From Burkholderiaceae bacterium (GTDB taxonomy: Bacteria > Pseudomonadota > Gammaproteobacteria > Burkholderiales > Burkholderiaceae), in contig JAGTRK010000004.1 in NCBI GenBank assembly GCA_018261955.1, forward strand, positions 306,133 through 370,132: DNA of 64,000 nt, written 5' to 3'. The notes under the pieces were generated by a model, which did not search any database, was not told where the DNA came from, and saw only the letters and a program-made list of their open reading frames with translations. Numbering within the stretch: the first letter of the stretch is position 1; every line of letters begins with the position of its first letter. Positions 29,332 to 38,371 of the stretch are shown here, in pieces. Made by a program: the position numbers and the translations under genes.

Positions 29332-29787
29332 ATGAAATGTACGGTGCGTTGGGTAGGGAAAAATGCAGGAATGTCGTTTATCGGCGAGTCGGGCAGTGGT
29401 CATGCCGTGGTCATGGATGGCGCACCTGAGGCGGGGGGGCGCAATTTAGGCCCACGCCCTATGGAGATGATACTCATGGGAACAGGTGGCTGTAGCGCAT
29501 TTGATGTGGTATTAATTTTACAAAAATCACGACAAAACGTGTCTGACTGTCAAGTGTATTTGGATGCCACGCGCGCCGAGAGCGACCCCAAAGTATTCAC
29601 CAAAATTCATTTTCATTTTGTGGTCAGTGGTCACGGCTTGTCCGATGCCGCTGTTGAACGCGCAGTCAAGCTTTCTCACGAAAAATATTGTTCAGCGAGT
29701 ATCATGCTTGCTCAAGTGGCTGAAATCACGCACAGTTTTGAGGTCATAGACACACCCGCACCATTGGGGTCTTCTATCAAATCATGA
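29332..29787 (+). CDS. OsmC-family protein (YhfA-like)
   Basis: A 151-residue OsmC-like protein. The two conserved cysteines are C54 in GTGGCSAFDVV and C119 in HEKYCSASIML. OsmC/Ohr proteins are thiol peroxidases that use these cysteines; the YhfA branch has no proven substrate. AGGAG lies nine bases before the ATG, and TATAAT at 29301-29306 is a good -10. An in-frame run of seven G occurs at 29433-29439 (residues 34-36), and an indel there would truncate the protein. Confidence 0.85.
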   Translation: MKCTVRWVGKNAGMSFIGESGSGHAVVMDGAPEAGGRNLGPRPMEMILMGTGGCSAFDVVLILQKSRQNVSDCQVYLDATRAESDPKVFTKIHFHFVVSGHGLSDAAVERAVKLSHEKYCSASIMLAQVAEITHSFEVIDTPAPLGSSIKS

Positions 29788-29870
29788 TTTTGGGTACAGG
29801 TGTGTATTGACCAAACACCATGATTTATTCGCTTGACGATGGTACGCCGCCCGCCCATTGCGACTCAAAC

Positions 29871-29900
29871 AAAAAGCCCCATCTCTCGACAGGGCTTTTC
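29871..29900. terminator. Intrinsic terminator between the OsmC-like and histone-like genes
   Basis: AAAAAGCCC-(10-12 b)-GGGCTTTTC; symmetrical runs of A and T let it serve both convergent genes. It lies just past the -1 frame stop of the histone-like gene (29934). Confidence 0.75.
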
Positions 29901-29933
29901 TTACATCTTAACAACAGCGCGCATCAGGTGAAA

Positions 29934-30076
29934 CTAAGGTCTCCGATAAACGGGAAACGGCCAAATCGTCGCAGACTTCGCCACGGGCGGCTGCACCTCA
30001 GGCTGTACTTCCTTCTTTGCCGTTGATGCCTTCTGCTCAGACGATACGCCCCCTGACGCAGTGGTTACTTTTTTGC
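29934..30076 (-). other. Candidate -1 ribosomal frameshift site and 44-codon C-terminal extension of the histone-like gene
   Basis: The histone-like frame ends GCA AAA AAG TAA (30076-30065). A AAA AAG is the canonical -1 slippery heptamer known from dnaX. After a -1 slip, reading continues from GTA (30068) for 44 codons with no stop, to TAG at 29936-29934. The extension contains VSSEQKASTAKKEVQPEV and ends in IWPFPVYRRP. Six bases after the slip site, bases 30061-30033 can form a stem: CUGC/GCAG plus CAG/CUG with a 12-base loop. The alternative is a lost A in an original A7 run. Confidence 0.55.
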
Positions 30077-30469
30077 GGAATCAGCCGCTTTTGGTGTTGC
30101 AGGTTTTGCTACTGGTTTAGCGGCGGCTTTAGCAACAGGTTTTTTGGCTGTTGGTTTAGCGACCGCTTTAGCAACAGGTTTTTTGGCTGCTGGTTTAGCG
30201 ACTGCTTTAGCAACAGGTTTTTTGGCTGCTGGTTTAGCGACCGCTTTAGCAGCGGCTGCTTTAGCAACAGGTTTTTTGGCTGCTGGTTTAGCGACTGCTT
30301 TAGCAACAGGTTTTTTGGCTGCTGGTTTAGCGGCTGCTTTAGCAACAGGTTTTTTTGCAACAGGCTTGGCTGCAGCTTTAGCAACAGGTTTCTTAGCAAC
30401 AGGTTTCGCTACTGGCTTAGCGGCAGATTTAGCAGCAGTTTTAGTTGCGGGTTTTTTTACTTCGGCCAT
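30065..30469 (-). CDS. Histone H1-like Ala/Lys/Pro-rich DNA-binding protein
   Basis: A 134-residue very basic protein built almost only of A, K, P and V, in imperfect units such as AKPAAKKPVAKA repeated about nine times. The matching DNA is a set of ~39-base direct repeats over 30115-30400, which may vary in copy number. Such proteins resemble eukaryotic H1 tails (e.g. BpH1 of Bordetella, AlgP) and bind nucleoid DNA, affecting gene expression. GGAG lies upstream of the ATG. The coding frame stops at an A AAA AAG TAA signal, discussed separately. The 30470-30734 gap is AT-rich leader and the region downstream of the tRNA. Confidence 0.85.
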   Translation of the reverse strand: MAEVKKPATKTAAKSAAKPVAKPVAKKPVAKAAAKPVAKKPVAKAAAKPAAKKPVAKAVAKPAAKKPVAKAAAAKAVAKPAAKKPVAKAVAKPAAKKPVAKAVAKPTAKKPVAKAAAKPVAKPATPKAADSAKK

Positions 30470-30734
30470 TGACCACTCCTTGAGTTATATAAATTGTTTC
30501 AAACAAAAATATTCAATACGAATATCTCTTTATCAGCGCATTTCTTAATCATCCACCTAAATGCGCAAACTGAAAAATTGACATCACATAGTATTCTCAA
30601 TTCAGTTTCAATGATAACGCCTTTATTCGGATAAGCGTATATTTTTAATCATATTTTAACTCTGTTGTGCACGGTTTATCAAAAAAACCACAGATTTTTG
30701 TTGACAAAATCGGAGATGATATGTTTTGGAATAT

Positions 30735-30810
30735 TGGTGCGCCCGGCGCGAATCGAACGCGCGACCCTTGGCTTCGGAGGCCAATACTCTATCCACTGAG
30801 CTACGGGCGC
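30735..30810 (-). tRNA. tRNA-Arg (anticodon CCG)
   Basis: A full cloverleaf on the minus strand. Acceptor GCGCCCG/CGGGCGC, D arm GCTC...GAGT, anticodon arm TTGGC-CTCCGAA-GCCAA with anticodon CCG, T arm GCGCG-TTCGATT-CGCGC. The 3' CCA is encoded. A TATAAA-like box lies about 20 bases upstream. A weak hairpin with a T-run at 30681-30715 may end transcription. Confidence 0.97.
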
Positions 30811-31024
30811 AAATGTTTGCGGATTTTTATTTTTATAAGGTGTGCATCATACTTGTTTTTAGAGGGCAAGTCTATGTCAAGCCAGCACGACATCAGTCCT
30901 ATTGTCACACTGGTTGACTGATGTCGCGCTTTCTCAACGCTATAACACTGTCTTTGTTTTTACTAACTTTCCCCGCGTAGTCATCTATAATGCGCCACTT
31001 GTAACTTTATTTTTGGAATCTGCT

Positions 31025-31777
31025 ATGACCCTATGGACTCATAAAAAACAATTCACCATTGCGATGCTGTTCAGCGTCGGTTTGCTCATGGGCTGCAATG
31101 TGTCTGCGAACAATACACAAACCGCCGCGCAAGAGAAGAAAATCAAAACCGATTTAGAATCCAAGGTCAAACAATTGGAAGTTAAGTCTGTCAAAAAAAT
31201 GACCTATGGTGATTTGTACGAAGTGGTTTTGTCAAACAACGATATTATCTACACCAATGCCAACACTGACTTTACACTCATCGGTCACATGATCAATAAC
31301 AAAGATATGAGTGACATGACACAAACGCGATTGGATGAATTGAATGTGGTTGATTTTAAAACACTGCCTCTGAATCAAAGCTTTTCTTTGGTCAAAGGCG
31401 CGGGCAAACGCCAAATTATTGTGTTTGAAGATCCCAACTGCGGTTACTGTAAATTGTTTCGAAAAACCTTAGAGCAGATGGACAACCTCACCATTCATAC
31501 GTTTGCAATTGATATTCTGGGCGCGGATTCAACGGTTAAAGCCAAACAATTACTCTGCGCCAAAGACCCAGCACATGCATGGGATGAATGGATGCTACAC
31601 AAAACCTTGCCCAAAAATCAAGGCGATTGTGACACATCGAATTTAGCCAAAAATAACATATTGGCAGAGCAGTTGGGTATCACAGGCACGCCGACGATTA
31701 TTTTTGAAAATGGCAAACGCATCCCTGGCGCTGCGAGTAAAGAAGACATTGAGCAGATTTTAAATGAAATTAAATAG
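31025..31777 (+). CDS. dsbC: DsbC-like disulfide isomerase
   Basis: A 250-residue periplasmic thiol:disulfide isomerase. The N-terminal signal has a possible lipobox (LLMGC, C24) or a type I site after VSA. A dimerisation domain (about 35-115) precedes a thioredoxin fold with active site C139-GYC-C142 context DPNCGYCKLF and cis-Pro loop TGTPT. The extra cysteine pair LLCAKDP/DCDT matches the DsbC structural disulfide. The frame extends 41 codons upstream without ribosome site; the ATG at 31025 begins the signal sequence. TATAAT at 30986 could be the -10. Confidence 0.85.
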   Translation: MTLWTHKKQFTIAMLFSVGLLMGCNVSANNTQTAAQEKKIKTDLESKVKQLEVKSVKKMTYGDLYEVVLSNNDIIYTNANTDFTLIGHMINNKDMSDMTQTRLDELNVVDFKTLPLNQSFSLVKGAGKRQIIVFEDPNCGYCKLFRKTLEQMDNLTIHTFAIDILGADSTVKAKQLLCAKDPAHAWDEWMLHKTLPKNQGDCDTSNLAKNNILAEQLGITGTPTIIFENGKRIPGAASKEDIEQILNEIK

Positions 31778-31792
31778 CCAGTGATTCAACGT

Positions 31793-31823
31793 AAAAATCC
31801 CCAAATCTCATTCGGGGATTTTT
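31793..31823. terminator. Bidirectional intrinsic terminator
   Basis: AAAAATCCCC-aaatctcatt-CGGGGATTTTTG between the convergent dsbC and sulP genes. Confidence 0.85.
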
Positions 31824-31839
31824 GTTTAATGCACTGCAA

Positions 31840-33543
31840 TTATGATTGCAGCTTCGCCCGCACATCGTCCAAATTTTGGCAAAAATTTCCCTCGCCCAGT
31901 TTTTTCAACCAGCCCACACGCGTGAGCATTTCCACAGGTTGTTGACGCAGTCCATAAACATAAATTGGCACATGTTTGTCATGGTAAGTTTCCCATAGCT
32001 CCTGTAGCGATTCCGCGCCCGATGAGTCAATATAAATCACCCCCGAAAAATCCAAAATCAAGGCGCGCTTGGGTATGTCTGCTTGCATCTGTTCAATGAA
32101 TTTCACCGCCCCGAAAAACAAAGCACCCGACAAACGATACGCATGAATCTCATCTGGATTGATGCGCCAATCAGCGGGCAAATCAAACTTATCTTCGGTC
32201 GACAAACTCGAAATGCGGTAAATAAAGGTAAAGCACGCCGCCAAAATCCCGACCTCAACCGCCGCGGTCAAATCCACCACCACGGTTAAAATAAACACCG
32301 CGAGCAAAGTCATGCGATACGGAATGCGATACGTTTTCAGTCGTGCAAATTCGCGCCATTCACCCATATTCCACGCGACAAACATCAAAATTGCCGACAA
32401 AGCCGCCAACGGAATATACTGGGCCAACGGTGCGGCGACCAACACCACAACCAACAATACCACGGCGTGAATCATGCCCGAAATTGGACTGGTTGAACCG
32501 TTTTTAATATTCGTCACCGTGCGCGCAATTGTACCTGTCGCAGGCATGCCGCCAAAAAACGGCACGACCATATTGGCAAAACCTTGCGAGAGCAACTCTT
32601 GATTCGGGTCGTGTTTGTCACGAATCATATTGTCCGCTACGCGTGCGCACAGCAAAGACTCAATCGCACCCAAAACCGCCAAGGTCACCGCAGGCGCGGC
32701 CAAACCTTTCATCGCACTCCACAACAAAGCCATGCTAAAACTGCCATCCGCCTGCATCGGCAACGGAATAGTAAACGACGGCAAACCCTGCGGAATCCCG
32801 CCAAAACGTGAACCGATGGTTGCGACATTCAAGCCCAACACCTGCACCAAAACCGTCGCCACTACCAAAGCAATAATTGAACCAGGGATTGAGGCACGGA
32901 TGCGGTTGAGTGCGCTCGCACGCTCACCATTGGGTCCTAATTTTGGCGGTACACGTAACTGCCAGCCGATGATAATTGCCAAAGACAACAGCGCAATAAA
33001 AAACGCTGCAGGACTCCATGTAGGCAAAGCCCGCCACAAGGTTTCGAGCAAACCAAAAAACTCCGCAGGCACTTTGCCCTCAATATCCAAACCCAAAAAA
33101 TCCTTGATTTGCGAAATCCCAATCAACACGGCAATCCCATTGGTAAAACCAATAATCACCGCCACAGGAATGAACTTAACCAACACCCCCATGCGAAAAA
33201 ATCCCATCATCCACAATATGCCGCCCGACATCAAGGTCGCCAACAACAAACCCGACACGCCGTACTTCTCGACAATACCGTACACAATCACGATAAATGC
33301 GCCTGCTGGGCCGCCAATTTGCACGCGCGAGCCGCTGAACAGCGAAATTAAAAACCCCGCGATAATCGCGGTGAAAATACCTGATTCGGGCTTTAACCCA
33401 GAGGCAATCGCAAAAGCCATTGCCAAGGGTAACGCGACCACAGCCACCGTCAAACCTGCTCCCAAATCCTTGACGAATCGCTCGGAATTGTACCCGCGCA
33501 TGATTTCGTAAATTTTGGGGTTAAAGCGCGTCATCACTTTCAT
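31840..33543 (-). CDS. SulP-family anion permease with STAS domain
   Basis: A 567-residue SulP/SLC26-type transporter. The N-terminal LGAGLTVAVVALPLAMAFAI motif and GSRVQIGGPAGAFIVIV are diagnostic for the family. About 10-12 helices are followed by a cytoplasmic STAS domain (about 450-560), with LDFSGVIYIDSSGAESL as its core. Substrate may be sulfate, bicarbonate or a dicarboxylate; nothing in the context decides it. AGGTG precedes the start. An alternative ATG lies three codons in. Confidence 0.88.
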   Translation of the reverse strand: MKVMTRFNPKIYEIMRGYNSERFVKDLGAGLTVAVVALPLAMAFAIASGLKPESGIFTAIIAGFLISLFSGSRVQIGGPAGAFIVIVYGIVEKYGVSGLLLATLMSGGILWMMGFFRMGVLVKFIPVAVIIGFTNGIAVLIGISQIKDFLGLDIEGKVPAEFFGLLETLWRALPTWSPAAFFIALLSLAIIIGWQLRVPPKLGPNGERASALNRIRASIPGSIIALVVATVLVQVLGLNVATIGSRFGGIPQGLPSFTIPLPMQADGSFSMALLWSAMKGLAAPAVTLAVLGAIESLLCARVADNMIRDKHDPNQELLSQGFANMVVPFFGGMPATGTIARTVTNIKNGSTSPISGMIHAVVLLVVVLVAAPLAQYIPLAALSAILMFVAWNMGEWREFARLKTYRIPYRMTLLAVFILTVVVDLTAAVEVGILAACFTFIYRISSLSTEDKFDLPADWRINPDEIHAYRLSGALFFGAVKFIEQMQADIPKRALILDFSGVIYIDSSGAESLQELWETYHDKHVPIYVYGLRQQPVEMLTRVGWLKKLGEGNFCQNLDDVRAKLQS

Positions 33544-33630
33544 ACCAACACCTAATAATAAAATAATTAATTTTGATAACGTGATTATAGGCTTTGATTA
33601 TAAGGATGTCTGCGGTTTTTCAAGGCAAGC

Positions 33631-33664
33631 AAAAAAATAATGCACCCTTATAGGTGCGTTATTT
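33631..33664 (-). terminator. Intrinsic terminator after the DUF2061 gene
   Basis: Minus-strand AAATAACGCACC / GGGTGCATTATTT stem with a TTTTTTT tail, between DUF2061 and sulP. Confidence 0.75.
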
Positions 33665-33685
33665 GCATGTTTAAATGACTTTGTA

Positions 33686-33910
33686 TCAGGCCGCACGGCG
33701 ACGTAGAAATTTTTGCCAAGCTTTTTCGTGCGTAAAGAACGCAACTGCTTGCACAGAAGGCTCAATCAAACTCAAAGCCAACGCCGTACCCCAATTTCCC
33801 GTGATGGCATAAGCCACGCCCATCGCAACAGAAATATGCATCACGTAATAAGTCGCTGTTTTAGACAGTACCACTGAATTTTTTTGATAGAACAATTGTA
33901 TCGCACTCAT
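33686..33910 (-). CDS. DUF2061 small membrane protein
   Basis: A 74-residue protein. It resembles DUF2061: a basic start (SKTATYYVMHISVAMGVAYAITGN), two helices, the motif ALSLIEPSVQAVAFF, and the C-terminal HEKAWQKF. Family members are small two-helix membrane proteins without known function. The start at 33910 is chosen for the GGGGGTG site and because the 29-residue upstream extension is not family-like. Confidence 0.75.
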   Translation of the reverse strand: MSAIQLFYQKNSVVLSKTATYYVMHISVAMGVAYAITGNWGTALALSLIEPSVQAVAFFTHEKAWQKFLRRRAA

Positions 33911-34079
33911 CGCACACCCCCATTGATTTACTTTGCTATGGTGGTAGTGTATCGAAAAACCACCATAGTTAAAAATGATAAATATCAATAAAAGCAATAG
34001 TTAAAGCCTATGGAATATAGGCTCTAAATATTCACAAAAGCACGACACATCAAAGTCAACATCGCAAAAATCAGAACCA

Positions 34080-36935
34080 TCAAGCCTGAGGCAAAGCGCT
34101 TAACTGAACTTCTAATTTTGCCAGTGTCTCACCAAAATCAACCACCCGTTTTTTCTCTTGCTCAATCACCGCTGGAGGTGCTTTGGCCACAAAGCCCGCA
34201 TTGTTCAGCTTGCCATTGGCTTTCGCAATTTCACCTTGCAAACGTGTGATTTCTTTGGTCAACCGTTCACGCTCGGCTTTAACATCAATTTCCACCTTGA
34301 GCATCATCTCAACACTGCCGACTACTTGCACGGGCGCACCTTGGTTTTCGGGCAATTGTGCATCCACACTGACCTCTGAGAGTTTTGCCAAGGCTTTGAG
34401 GTAAGGCGCGAAAGCGTTGAGTTTATCGTGCTGTTCGCTGGACGCACTGATGAACAAGGGGGCTTTTTGCGCAGGCGATAAGTTCATTTCACCACGCAAG
34501 TTACGTGTTGCATCCACCAAGCCCTGTAATTCGTTCATCCAAACATCAGCATTCGCATTGATTTTGCTCGCATCTACAACTGGGTATGCGGCAAGCATAA
34601 TGGATTCAGTGTGCTTCATACCCGCCAACGGCGCAACAGTTTGCCACAATTCCTCGGTGATGAACGGCATGATGGGGTGCATCAGGCGCAGTGTGGCTTC
34701 TAATACGCGCAACAGTGTGCGGCGGGTTGCGCGTTGCTGGGCGGGCGTACCGTTTTGCAAAGTCACTTTCGCCATTTCCAAATACCAATCGCAATACACA
34801 TTCCACACGAATTGGTAGAGGTTTTGCGCGATTAAATCAAGGCGGTATTCGGGGAAGTTTTTATTGACTTGCTCTTCAAGGCGTTGCAATTCGTTAATCA
34901 CCCAATGGTCAACGGGCGTGTATTCGAGTTCAGCATTATCCTCAATCCCGCAGTCTTGCCCCTCGCAGTTCATGAGCACAAAGCGCGTGGCGTTCCACAG
35001 TTTGTTGCAAAAATTGCGATAGCCTTCGCAGCGTTTCGAGTCAAAGTTGATGCTGCGCCCTTGTGTGGCGAGCGAGGCAAATGTAAAACGCAATGCATCC
35101 GTGCCGTAGGCTGGGATACCGTTGGGAAATTCTTTTTCGGTCGCTTTGCGCACTTGCGGCGCGGTCTCGGGACGGCGCAATCCTGTGGTACGTTTGTCGA
35201 GCAGCGGCGCAAGTTCAATCCCGTCAATCAAGTCAACGGGGTCAAGCACATTGCCCTCGGATTTGGACATTTTTTTGCCCTCGGCATCGCGGATGAGTCC
35301 ATGCACATACACGTCTTTGAATGGGATTTTGCCAGTGAAGTACTGGGTCATCATGACCATACGCGCGACCCAGAAAAAGATGATGTCGTAGCCAGTCACT
35401 AAAACTGATGAAGGTAAAAAGTGTTCAAGGTCGGCAGTTTTCTCTGGCCAACCGAGTGATGAAAACGGCACCAGCGCAGATGAGAACCATGTATCGAGCA
35501 CGTCTTCTTCACGACGCAATGCGCCTGTATAACCCTGTGCCACCGCTTTGGCTTGTGCATCCGCTTCAGTACATGCAACAATCACATCGCCATTGTCCGC
35601 ATACCACGCGGGAATTTGATGTCCCCACCACAGTTGGCGACTGATGCACCAGTCTTGAATATTTTCTAACCAATGGTTGTAGGTGCTGTTCCAGTTGTCG
35701 GGAATCAGGCGGATTGCGCCACCGTTGACCGCGTTCAGGGCCGGCTCGACAATCGCAGTTTTGCCTTTTTCGGTCAAGTCCATAAACCACTGACTGGTGA
35801 GCATGGGCTCAATCACCGTGCCTGTGCGCTCGGATTTCGGTTGCATGAGTTTGTGCGGCGCAGTTTTCACCAGCAAACCTGCGGCATCCAAATCGGCAAC
35901 GATTTGCTTGCGCGCAACGAACCGATCCATGCCCTGATACGCTGCGGGTGCATTGCTGTTGACCGTTGCATCGAGGTTTAAAATCGAAAGTAATTCGAGT
36001 TCGTGGCGTTTACCCACCGCGTAGTCATTGAAGTCATGCGCAGGGGTGATTTTGAGTGCGCCCGTGCCGAACTCAGGGTCGGCGTATTCGTCGGCAATAA
36101 TCGGAATAGTTCGGTTGCACAAAGGCAATTCGACCATTTTTCCGATGAGGTTTTGATAGCGCACATCATCAGGATGCACGCAAATCGCCATATCGCCGAG
36201 CAAGGTTTCAGGGCGCGTGGTGGCAATCGTGATGCCCGTCCATTGTTCGTTGTTGCCGTCTTTATCGGTGATGGTTTGCACGCCATCGACGAATGGATAG
36301 TTGATGTGCCACATGCTGCCATCAACCTCAACGGTTTCCACCTCAAGGTCAGAGACCGCTGTGCCGAGCACAGGATCCCAGTTGACCAAGCGTGTGCCAC
36401 GGTAAATCAAGCCATCTTCGTACAAACGCACAAAAGCTTCGATCACGGCTTTGGACATTTTCTCATCCATAGTGAAGTACTCACGCGACCAGTCAATCGA
36501 CGAGCCCATGCGGCGAATTTGCTCGCTGATGATATTTCCCGACTGCTCTTTCCACTCCCAAACTTTGGCGGTGAAGGCTTCGCGCCCCAAGTCGGTACGG
36601 TTCACGCCTTGCGCGGCGAGTTGGCGCTCGACCACAATTTGCGTGGCAATGCCTGCATGGTCGGTGCCAGGAATCCATGCCGCATCCCTGCCACTCATGC
36701 GCGCATGGCGCATACAGGCATCCATCACGGTTTGATTGAATGCGTGCCCCATGTGCAGCGTGCCTGTGACATTCGGCGGTGGTAGAAAAATACTGTAGGC
36801 TTGTTTATCCGTATGTACGTCTGAATGGCTGTAATTTTCGCGCTCCCAAATGCCTTGACTACCGCCGTATTTGGCTTCAATCGGTGCGGGTTCAAAAGAT
36901 TTGGCGAGTTGGTCGAGTAAGGGTGTTTGGCTCAT
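34080..36935 (-). CDS. valS: Valyl-tRNA synthetase
   Basis: A 951-residue class I synthetase that charges tRNA-Val and edits Thr-tRNA. It carries the HIGH-type motif in [15 protein letters not shown] (near residue 55), the CP1 editing domain ([12 protein letters not shown]), the [12 protein letters not shown] segment, KMSKS in [11 protein letters not shown], and a C-terminal coiled coil (about 885-945). The ATG at 36935 fits family length; it lacks a clear ribosome site, and another in-frame ATG at 36962 lies inside a hairpin. Confidence 0.95.
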   Translation of the reverse strand: MSQTPLLDQLAKSFEPAPIEAKYGGSQGIWERENYSHSDVHTDKQAYSIFLPPPNVTGTLHMGHAFNQTVMDACMRHARMSGRDAAWIPGTDHAGIATQIVVERQLAAQGVNRTDLGREAFTAKVWEWKEQSGNIISEQIRRMGSSIDWSREYFTMDEKMSKAVIEAFVRLYEDGLIYRGTRLVNWDPVLGTAVSDLEVETVEVDGSMWHINYPFVDGVQTITDKDGNNEQWTGITIATTRPETLLGDMAICVHPDDVRYQNLIGKMVELPLCNRTIPIIADEYADPEFGTGALKITPAHDFNDYAVGKRHELELLSILNLDATVNSNAPAAYQGMDRFVARKQIVADLDAAGLLVKTAPHKLMQPKSERTGTVIEPMLTSQWFMDLTEKGKTAIVEPALNAVNGGAIRLIPDNWNSTYNHWLENIQDWCISRQLWWGHQIPAWYADNGDVIVACTEADAQAKAVAQGYTGALRREEDVLDTWFSSALVPFSSLGWPEKTADLEHFLPSSVLVTGYDIIFFWVARMVMMTQYFTGKIPFKDVYVHGLIRDAEGKKMSKSEGNVLDPVDLIDGIELAPLLDKRTTGLRRPETAPQVRKATEKEFPNGIPAYGTDALRFTFASLATQGRSINFDSKRCEGYRNFCNKLWNATRFVLMNCEGQDCGIEDNAELEYTPVDHWVINELQRLEEQVNKNFPEYRLDLIAQNLYQFVWNVYCDWYLEMAKVTLQNGTPAQQRATRRTLLRVLEATLRLMHPIMPFITEELWQTVAPLAGMKHTESIMLAAYPVVDASKINANADVWMNELQGLVDATRNLRGEMNLSPAQKAPLFISASSEQHDKLNAFAPYLKALAKLSEVSVDAQLPENQGAPVQVVGSVEMMLKVEIDVKAERERLTKEITRLQGEIAKANGKLNNAGFVAKAPPAVIEQEKKRVVDFGETLAKLEVQLSALPQA

Positions 36936-36947
36936 AATATTGGCATT

Positions 36948-36998
36948 AAAAACCACGCGCATGTGCGTGGTGGGTTATCGGTAAGTGGCGATATTATA
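36948..36998 (-). promoter_or_regulatory. valS promoter -10 and terminator-like leader hairpin
   Basis: On the minus strand TATAAT (36998-36993) would start transcription near 36986. The resulting ~50-base leader contains CCACGC-acatgc-GCGTGG followed by TTTTT, ending 13 bases before the ATG. This is the form of an intrinsic terminator, so transcription of valS may be attenuated. Confidence 0.5.
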
Positions 36999-37199
36999 AG
37001 GGTTTTAAGCATACTTTTGGCTGAATATCGGTGCGTGCGTATATTCGCCAAAAGGTTTCGACACATTAGGTTTGTAAAGTCGGGCAAAGAATGGCAGAAT
37101 TCGTCAACCATACCGACTGCCCCGTCATTGTATGCAGAGATCCATTTTGGGTACATGATGAAAATTGGCAGTACATTCATTCACATCAGGAGTTTTAAC

Positions 37200-37505
37200 A
37201 TGAAATTATCAACCTTATTCACAGCCGTCACCTTGTCCGCAGGCTTATGGTTCAGTGCTGCTGCTTTTGCGCAAAATGAGCAGCCTGCTCCTCCAACCCT
37301 ACCTCAAAAAGCCGCTGTGGCACAGCAAAATCAAGCCATGCACCCAAACCAAAAAATGGACGCGGAACAAGGCTGCAATATGGTCAAACCCAGTTGCGAT
37401 ATGCCCAAAAAAGCACAAAAGCAACACAAAAAGAATAAAACCAAAAAAACCAAGAAAACACGCCAACATGCTGTCCGAAGTGGACATAAAACCTCCACCC
37501 CTTGA
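37200..37505 (+). CDS. Small secreted basic protein, unknown function
   Basis: 101 residues, not recognised. A clean signal peptide (MKLSTLFTAVTLSAGLWFS then AAAFA-QNE) is followed by a Gln/Pro-rich linker, two cysteines in GCNMVKPSCDMPKK, and a lysine-rich tail (KKAQKQHKKNKTKKTKKTR). CAGGAG lies about ten bases upstream of the ATG. The frame is open upstream to 36927 but this part is not credible. It stands alone between valS and psd. The tail could bind DNA, LPS or other polyanions; this is speculation. Confidence 0.6.
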   Translation: MKLSTLFTAVTLSAGLWFSAAAFAQNEQPAPPTLPQKAAVAQQNQAMHPNQKMDAEQGCNMVKPSCDMPKKAQKQHKKNKTKKTKKTRQHAVRSGHKTSTP

Positions 37506-37537
37506 TCCCTTGTTGGAACCTATGCTCACCAAATAAC

Positions 37538-37612
37538 TTGGGAGAACCCACTAAAATCAAGTAAAATACGACTTGTTCAATGGATGCTGGCATCTGTCAG
37601 CATTGTTTTTTA
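37538..37612 (+). promoter_or_regulatory. psd promoter and terminator-like leader hairpin
   Basis: TTGGGA (37538-37543), 18-base spacer, TAAAAT (37562-37567). The leader then contains ATGCTG-gcatctgt-CAGCAT-tg-TTTTTT (37583-37612), an intrinsic-terminator-like structure ending only 10 bases before the psd ATG. It either ends upstream transcripts or attenuates psd. Confidence 0.5.
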
Positions 37613-37622
37613 GTGAGATATC

Positions 37623-38345
37623 ATGTCTACTCCAACCAATTCTTCAAATTACCCCCATCCCATTTTAGCCAAAGAGGGCTGGCCGTTTATCGGCATCGCT
37701 GTTTTTTTAGCGTTATTCATCCATTTCTTGGGTGGTTTTGGCTGGGCTTTGCCTTTTTATATCATCGCGATTTTTGTGGTGCAATTTTTTCGCGACCCTG
37801 TACGCGATATTCCGAGCGCACCGAATGCCGTGCTGTCACCTGCCGATGGTCGCGTGATTGTGGTGGCAAAGGTGTATGACGACTATGCCGAGCGCGAGGC
37901 TTTGAAAATCAGTGTCTTTATGAATGTATTTAATGTGCATTCAAACCGCCTACCTGTGGATGGCACAGTGGTCAAAGCCCAGTATTTCCCTGGTAAATTT
38001 TTCAACGCCGATTTGGCCAAAGCCTCTGAGCAAAACGAGCGCAATGCCTTGGTATTGACCACGCCTGATGGCCAAACGGTCACCTCGGTTCAGGTGGCAG
38101 GTTTAATCGCCCGTCGAATTTTATGCTATGTTGGTGTGGGACACGTGGGCAAACGCGGCGAGCGTTATGGCTTTATCCGTTTCGGTTCGCGCGTGGATGT
38201 GTATTTGCCTTTGGATGCCATGCCCAAAGTGGCAATTGGTGATAAGGTGTCGGCATCCTCAACGGTTTTGGCTGTTTTGGCGAGCACAAATGCACAGGCG
38301 TTGCCTGAAGTGGAAACTGAAATCAACCAAACAGCGAGCAATTGA
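37623..38345 (+). CDS. psd: Phosphatidylserine decarboxylase proenzyme (short form)
   Basis: A 240-residue proenzyme that forms phosphatidylethanolamine from phosphatidylserine. Self-cleavage at Gly188-Ser189 in [11 protein letters not shown] would create the pyruvoyl group. Other family motifs are LSPADGRV and [16 protein letters not shown]. The N-terminal hydrophobic part (about 22-55) anchors it to the inner membrane. Length and motif match the short Psd type. It is followed by pssA, the preceding step of the pathway. Confidence 0.93.
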   Translation: MSTPTNSSNYPHPILAKEGWPFIGIAVFLALFIHFLGGFGWALPFYIIAIFVVQFFRDPVRDIPSAPNAVLSPADGRVIVVAKVYDDYAEREALKISVFMNVFNVHSNRLPVDGTVVKAQYFPGKFFNADLAKASEQNERNALVLTTPDGQTVTSVQVAGLIARRILCYVGVGHVGKRGERYGFIRFGSRVDVYLPLDAMPKVAIGDKVSASSTVLAVLASTNAQALPEVETEINQTASN

Positions 38346-38371
38346 GCCATGCGGCGATAACTGAGGCAATC

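Noticed and set aside
30115..30400. Regular ~39-base repeats that could look like a CRISPR array
   Set aside because: They are in frame and encode AKPAAKKPVAK units of the histone-like protein; there are no unique spacers or cas genes.
30017..30548. Long plus-strand frames rich in Phe/Ser/Gly or Ala/Thr across the histone-like gene
   Set aside because: They are antisense shadows of the Ala/Lys/Pro repeats and have no ribosome site.
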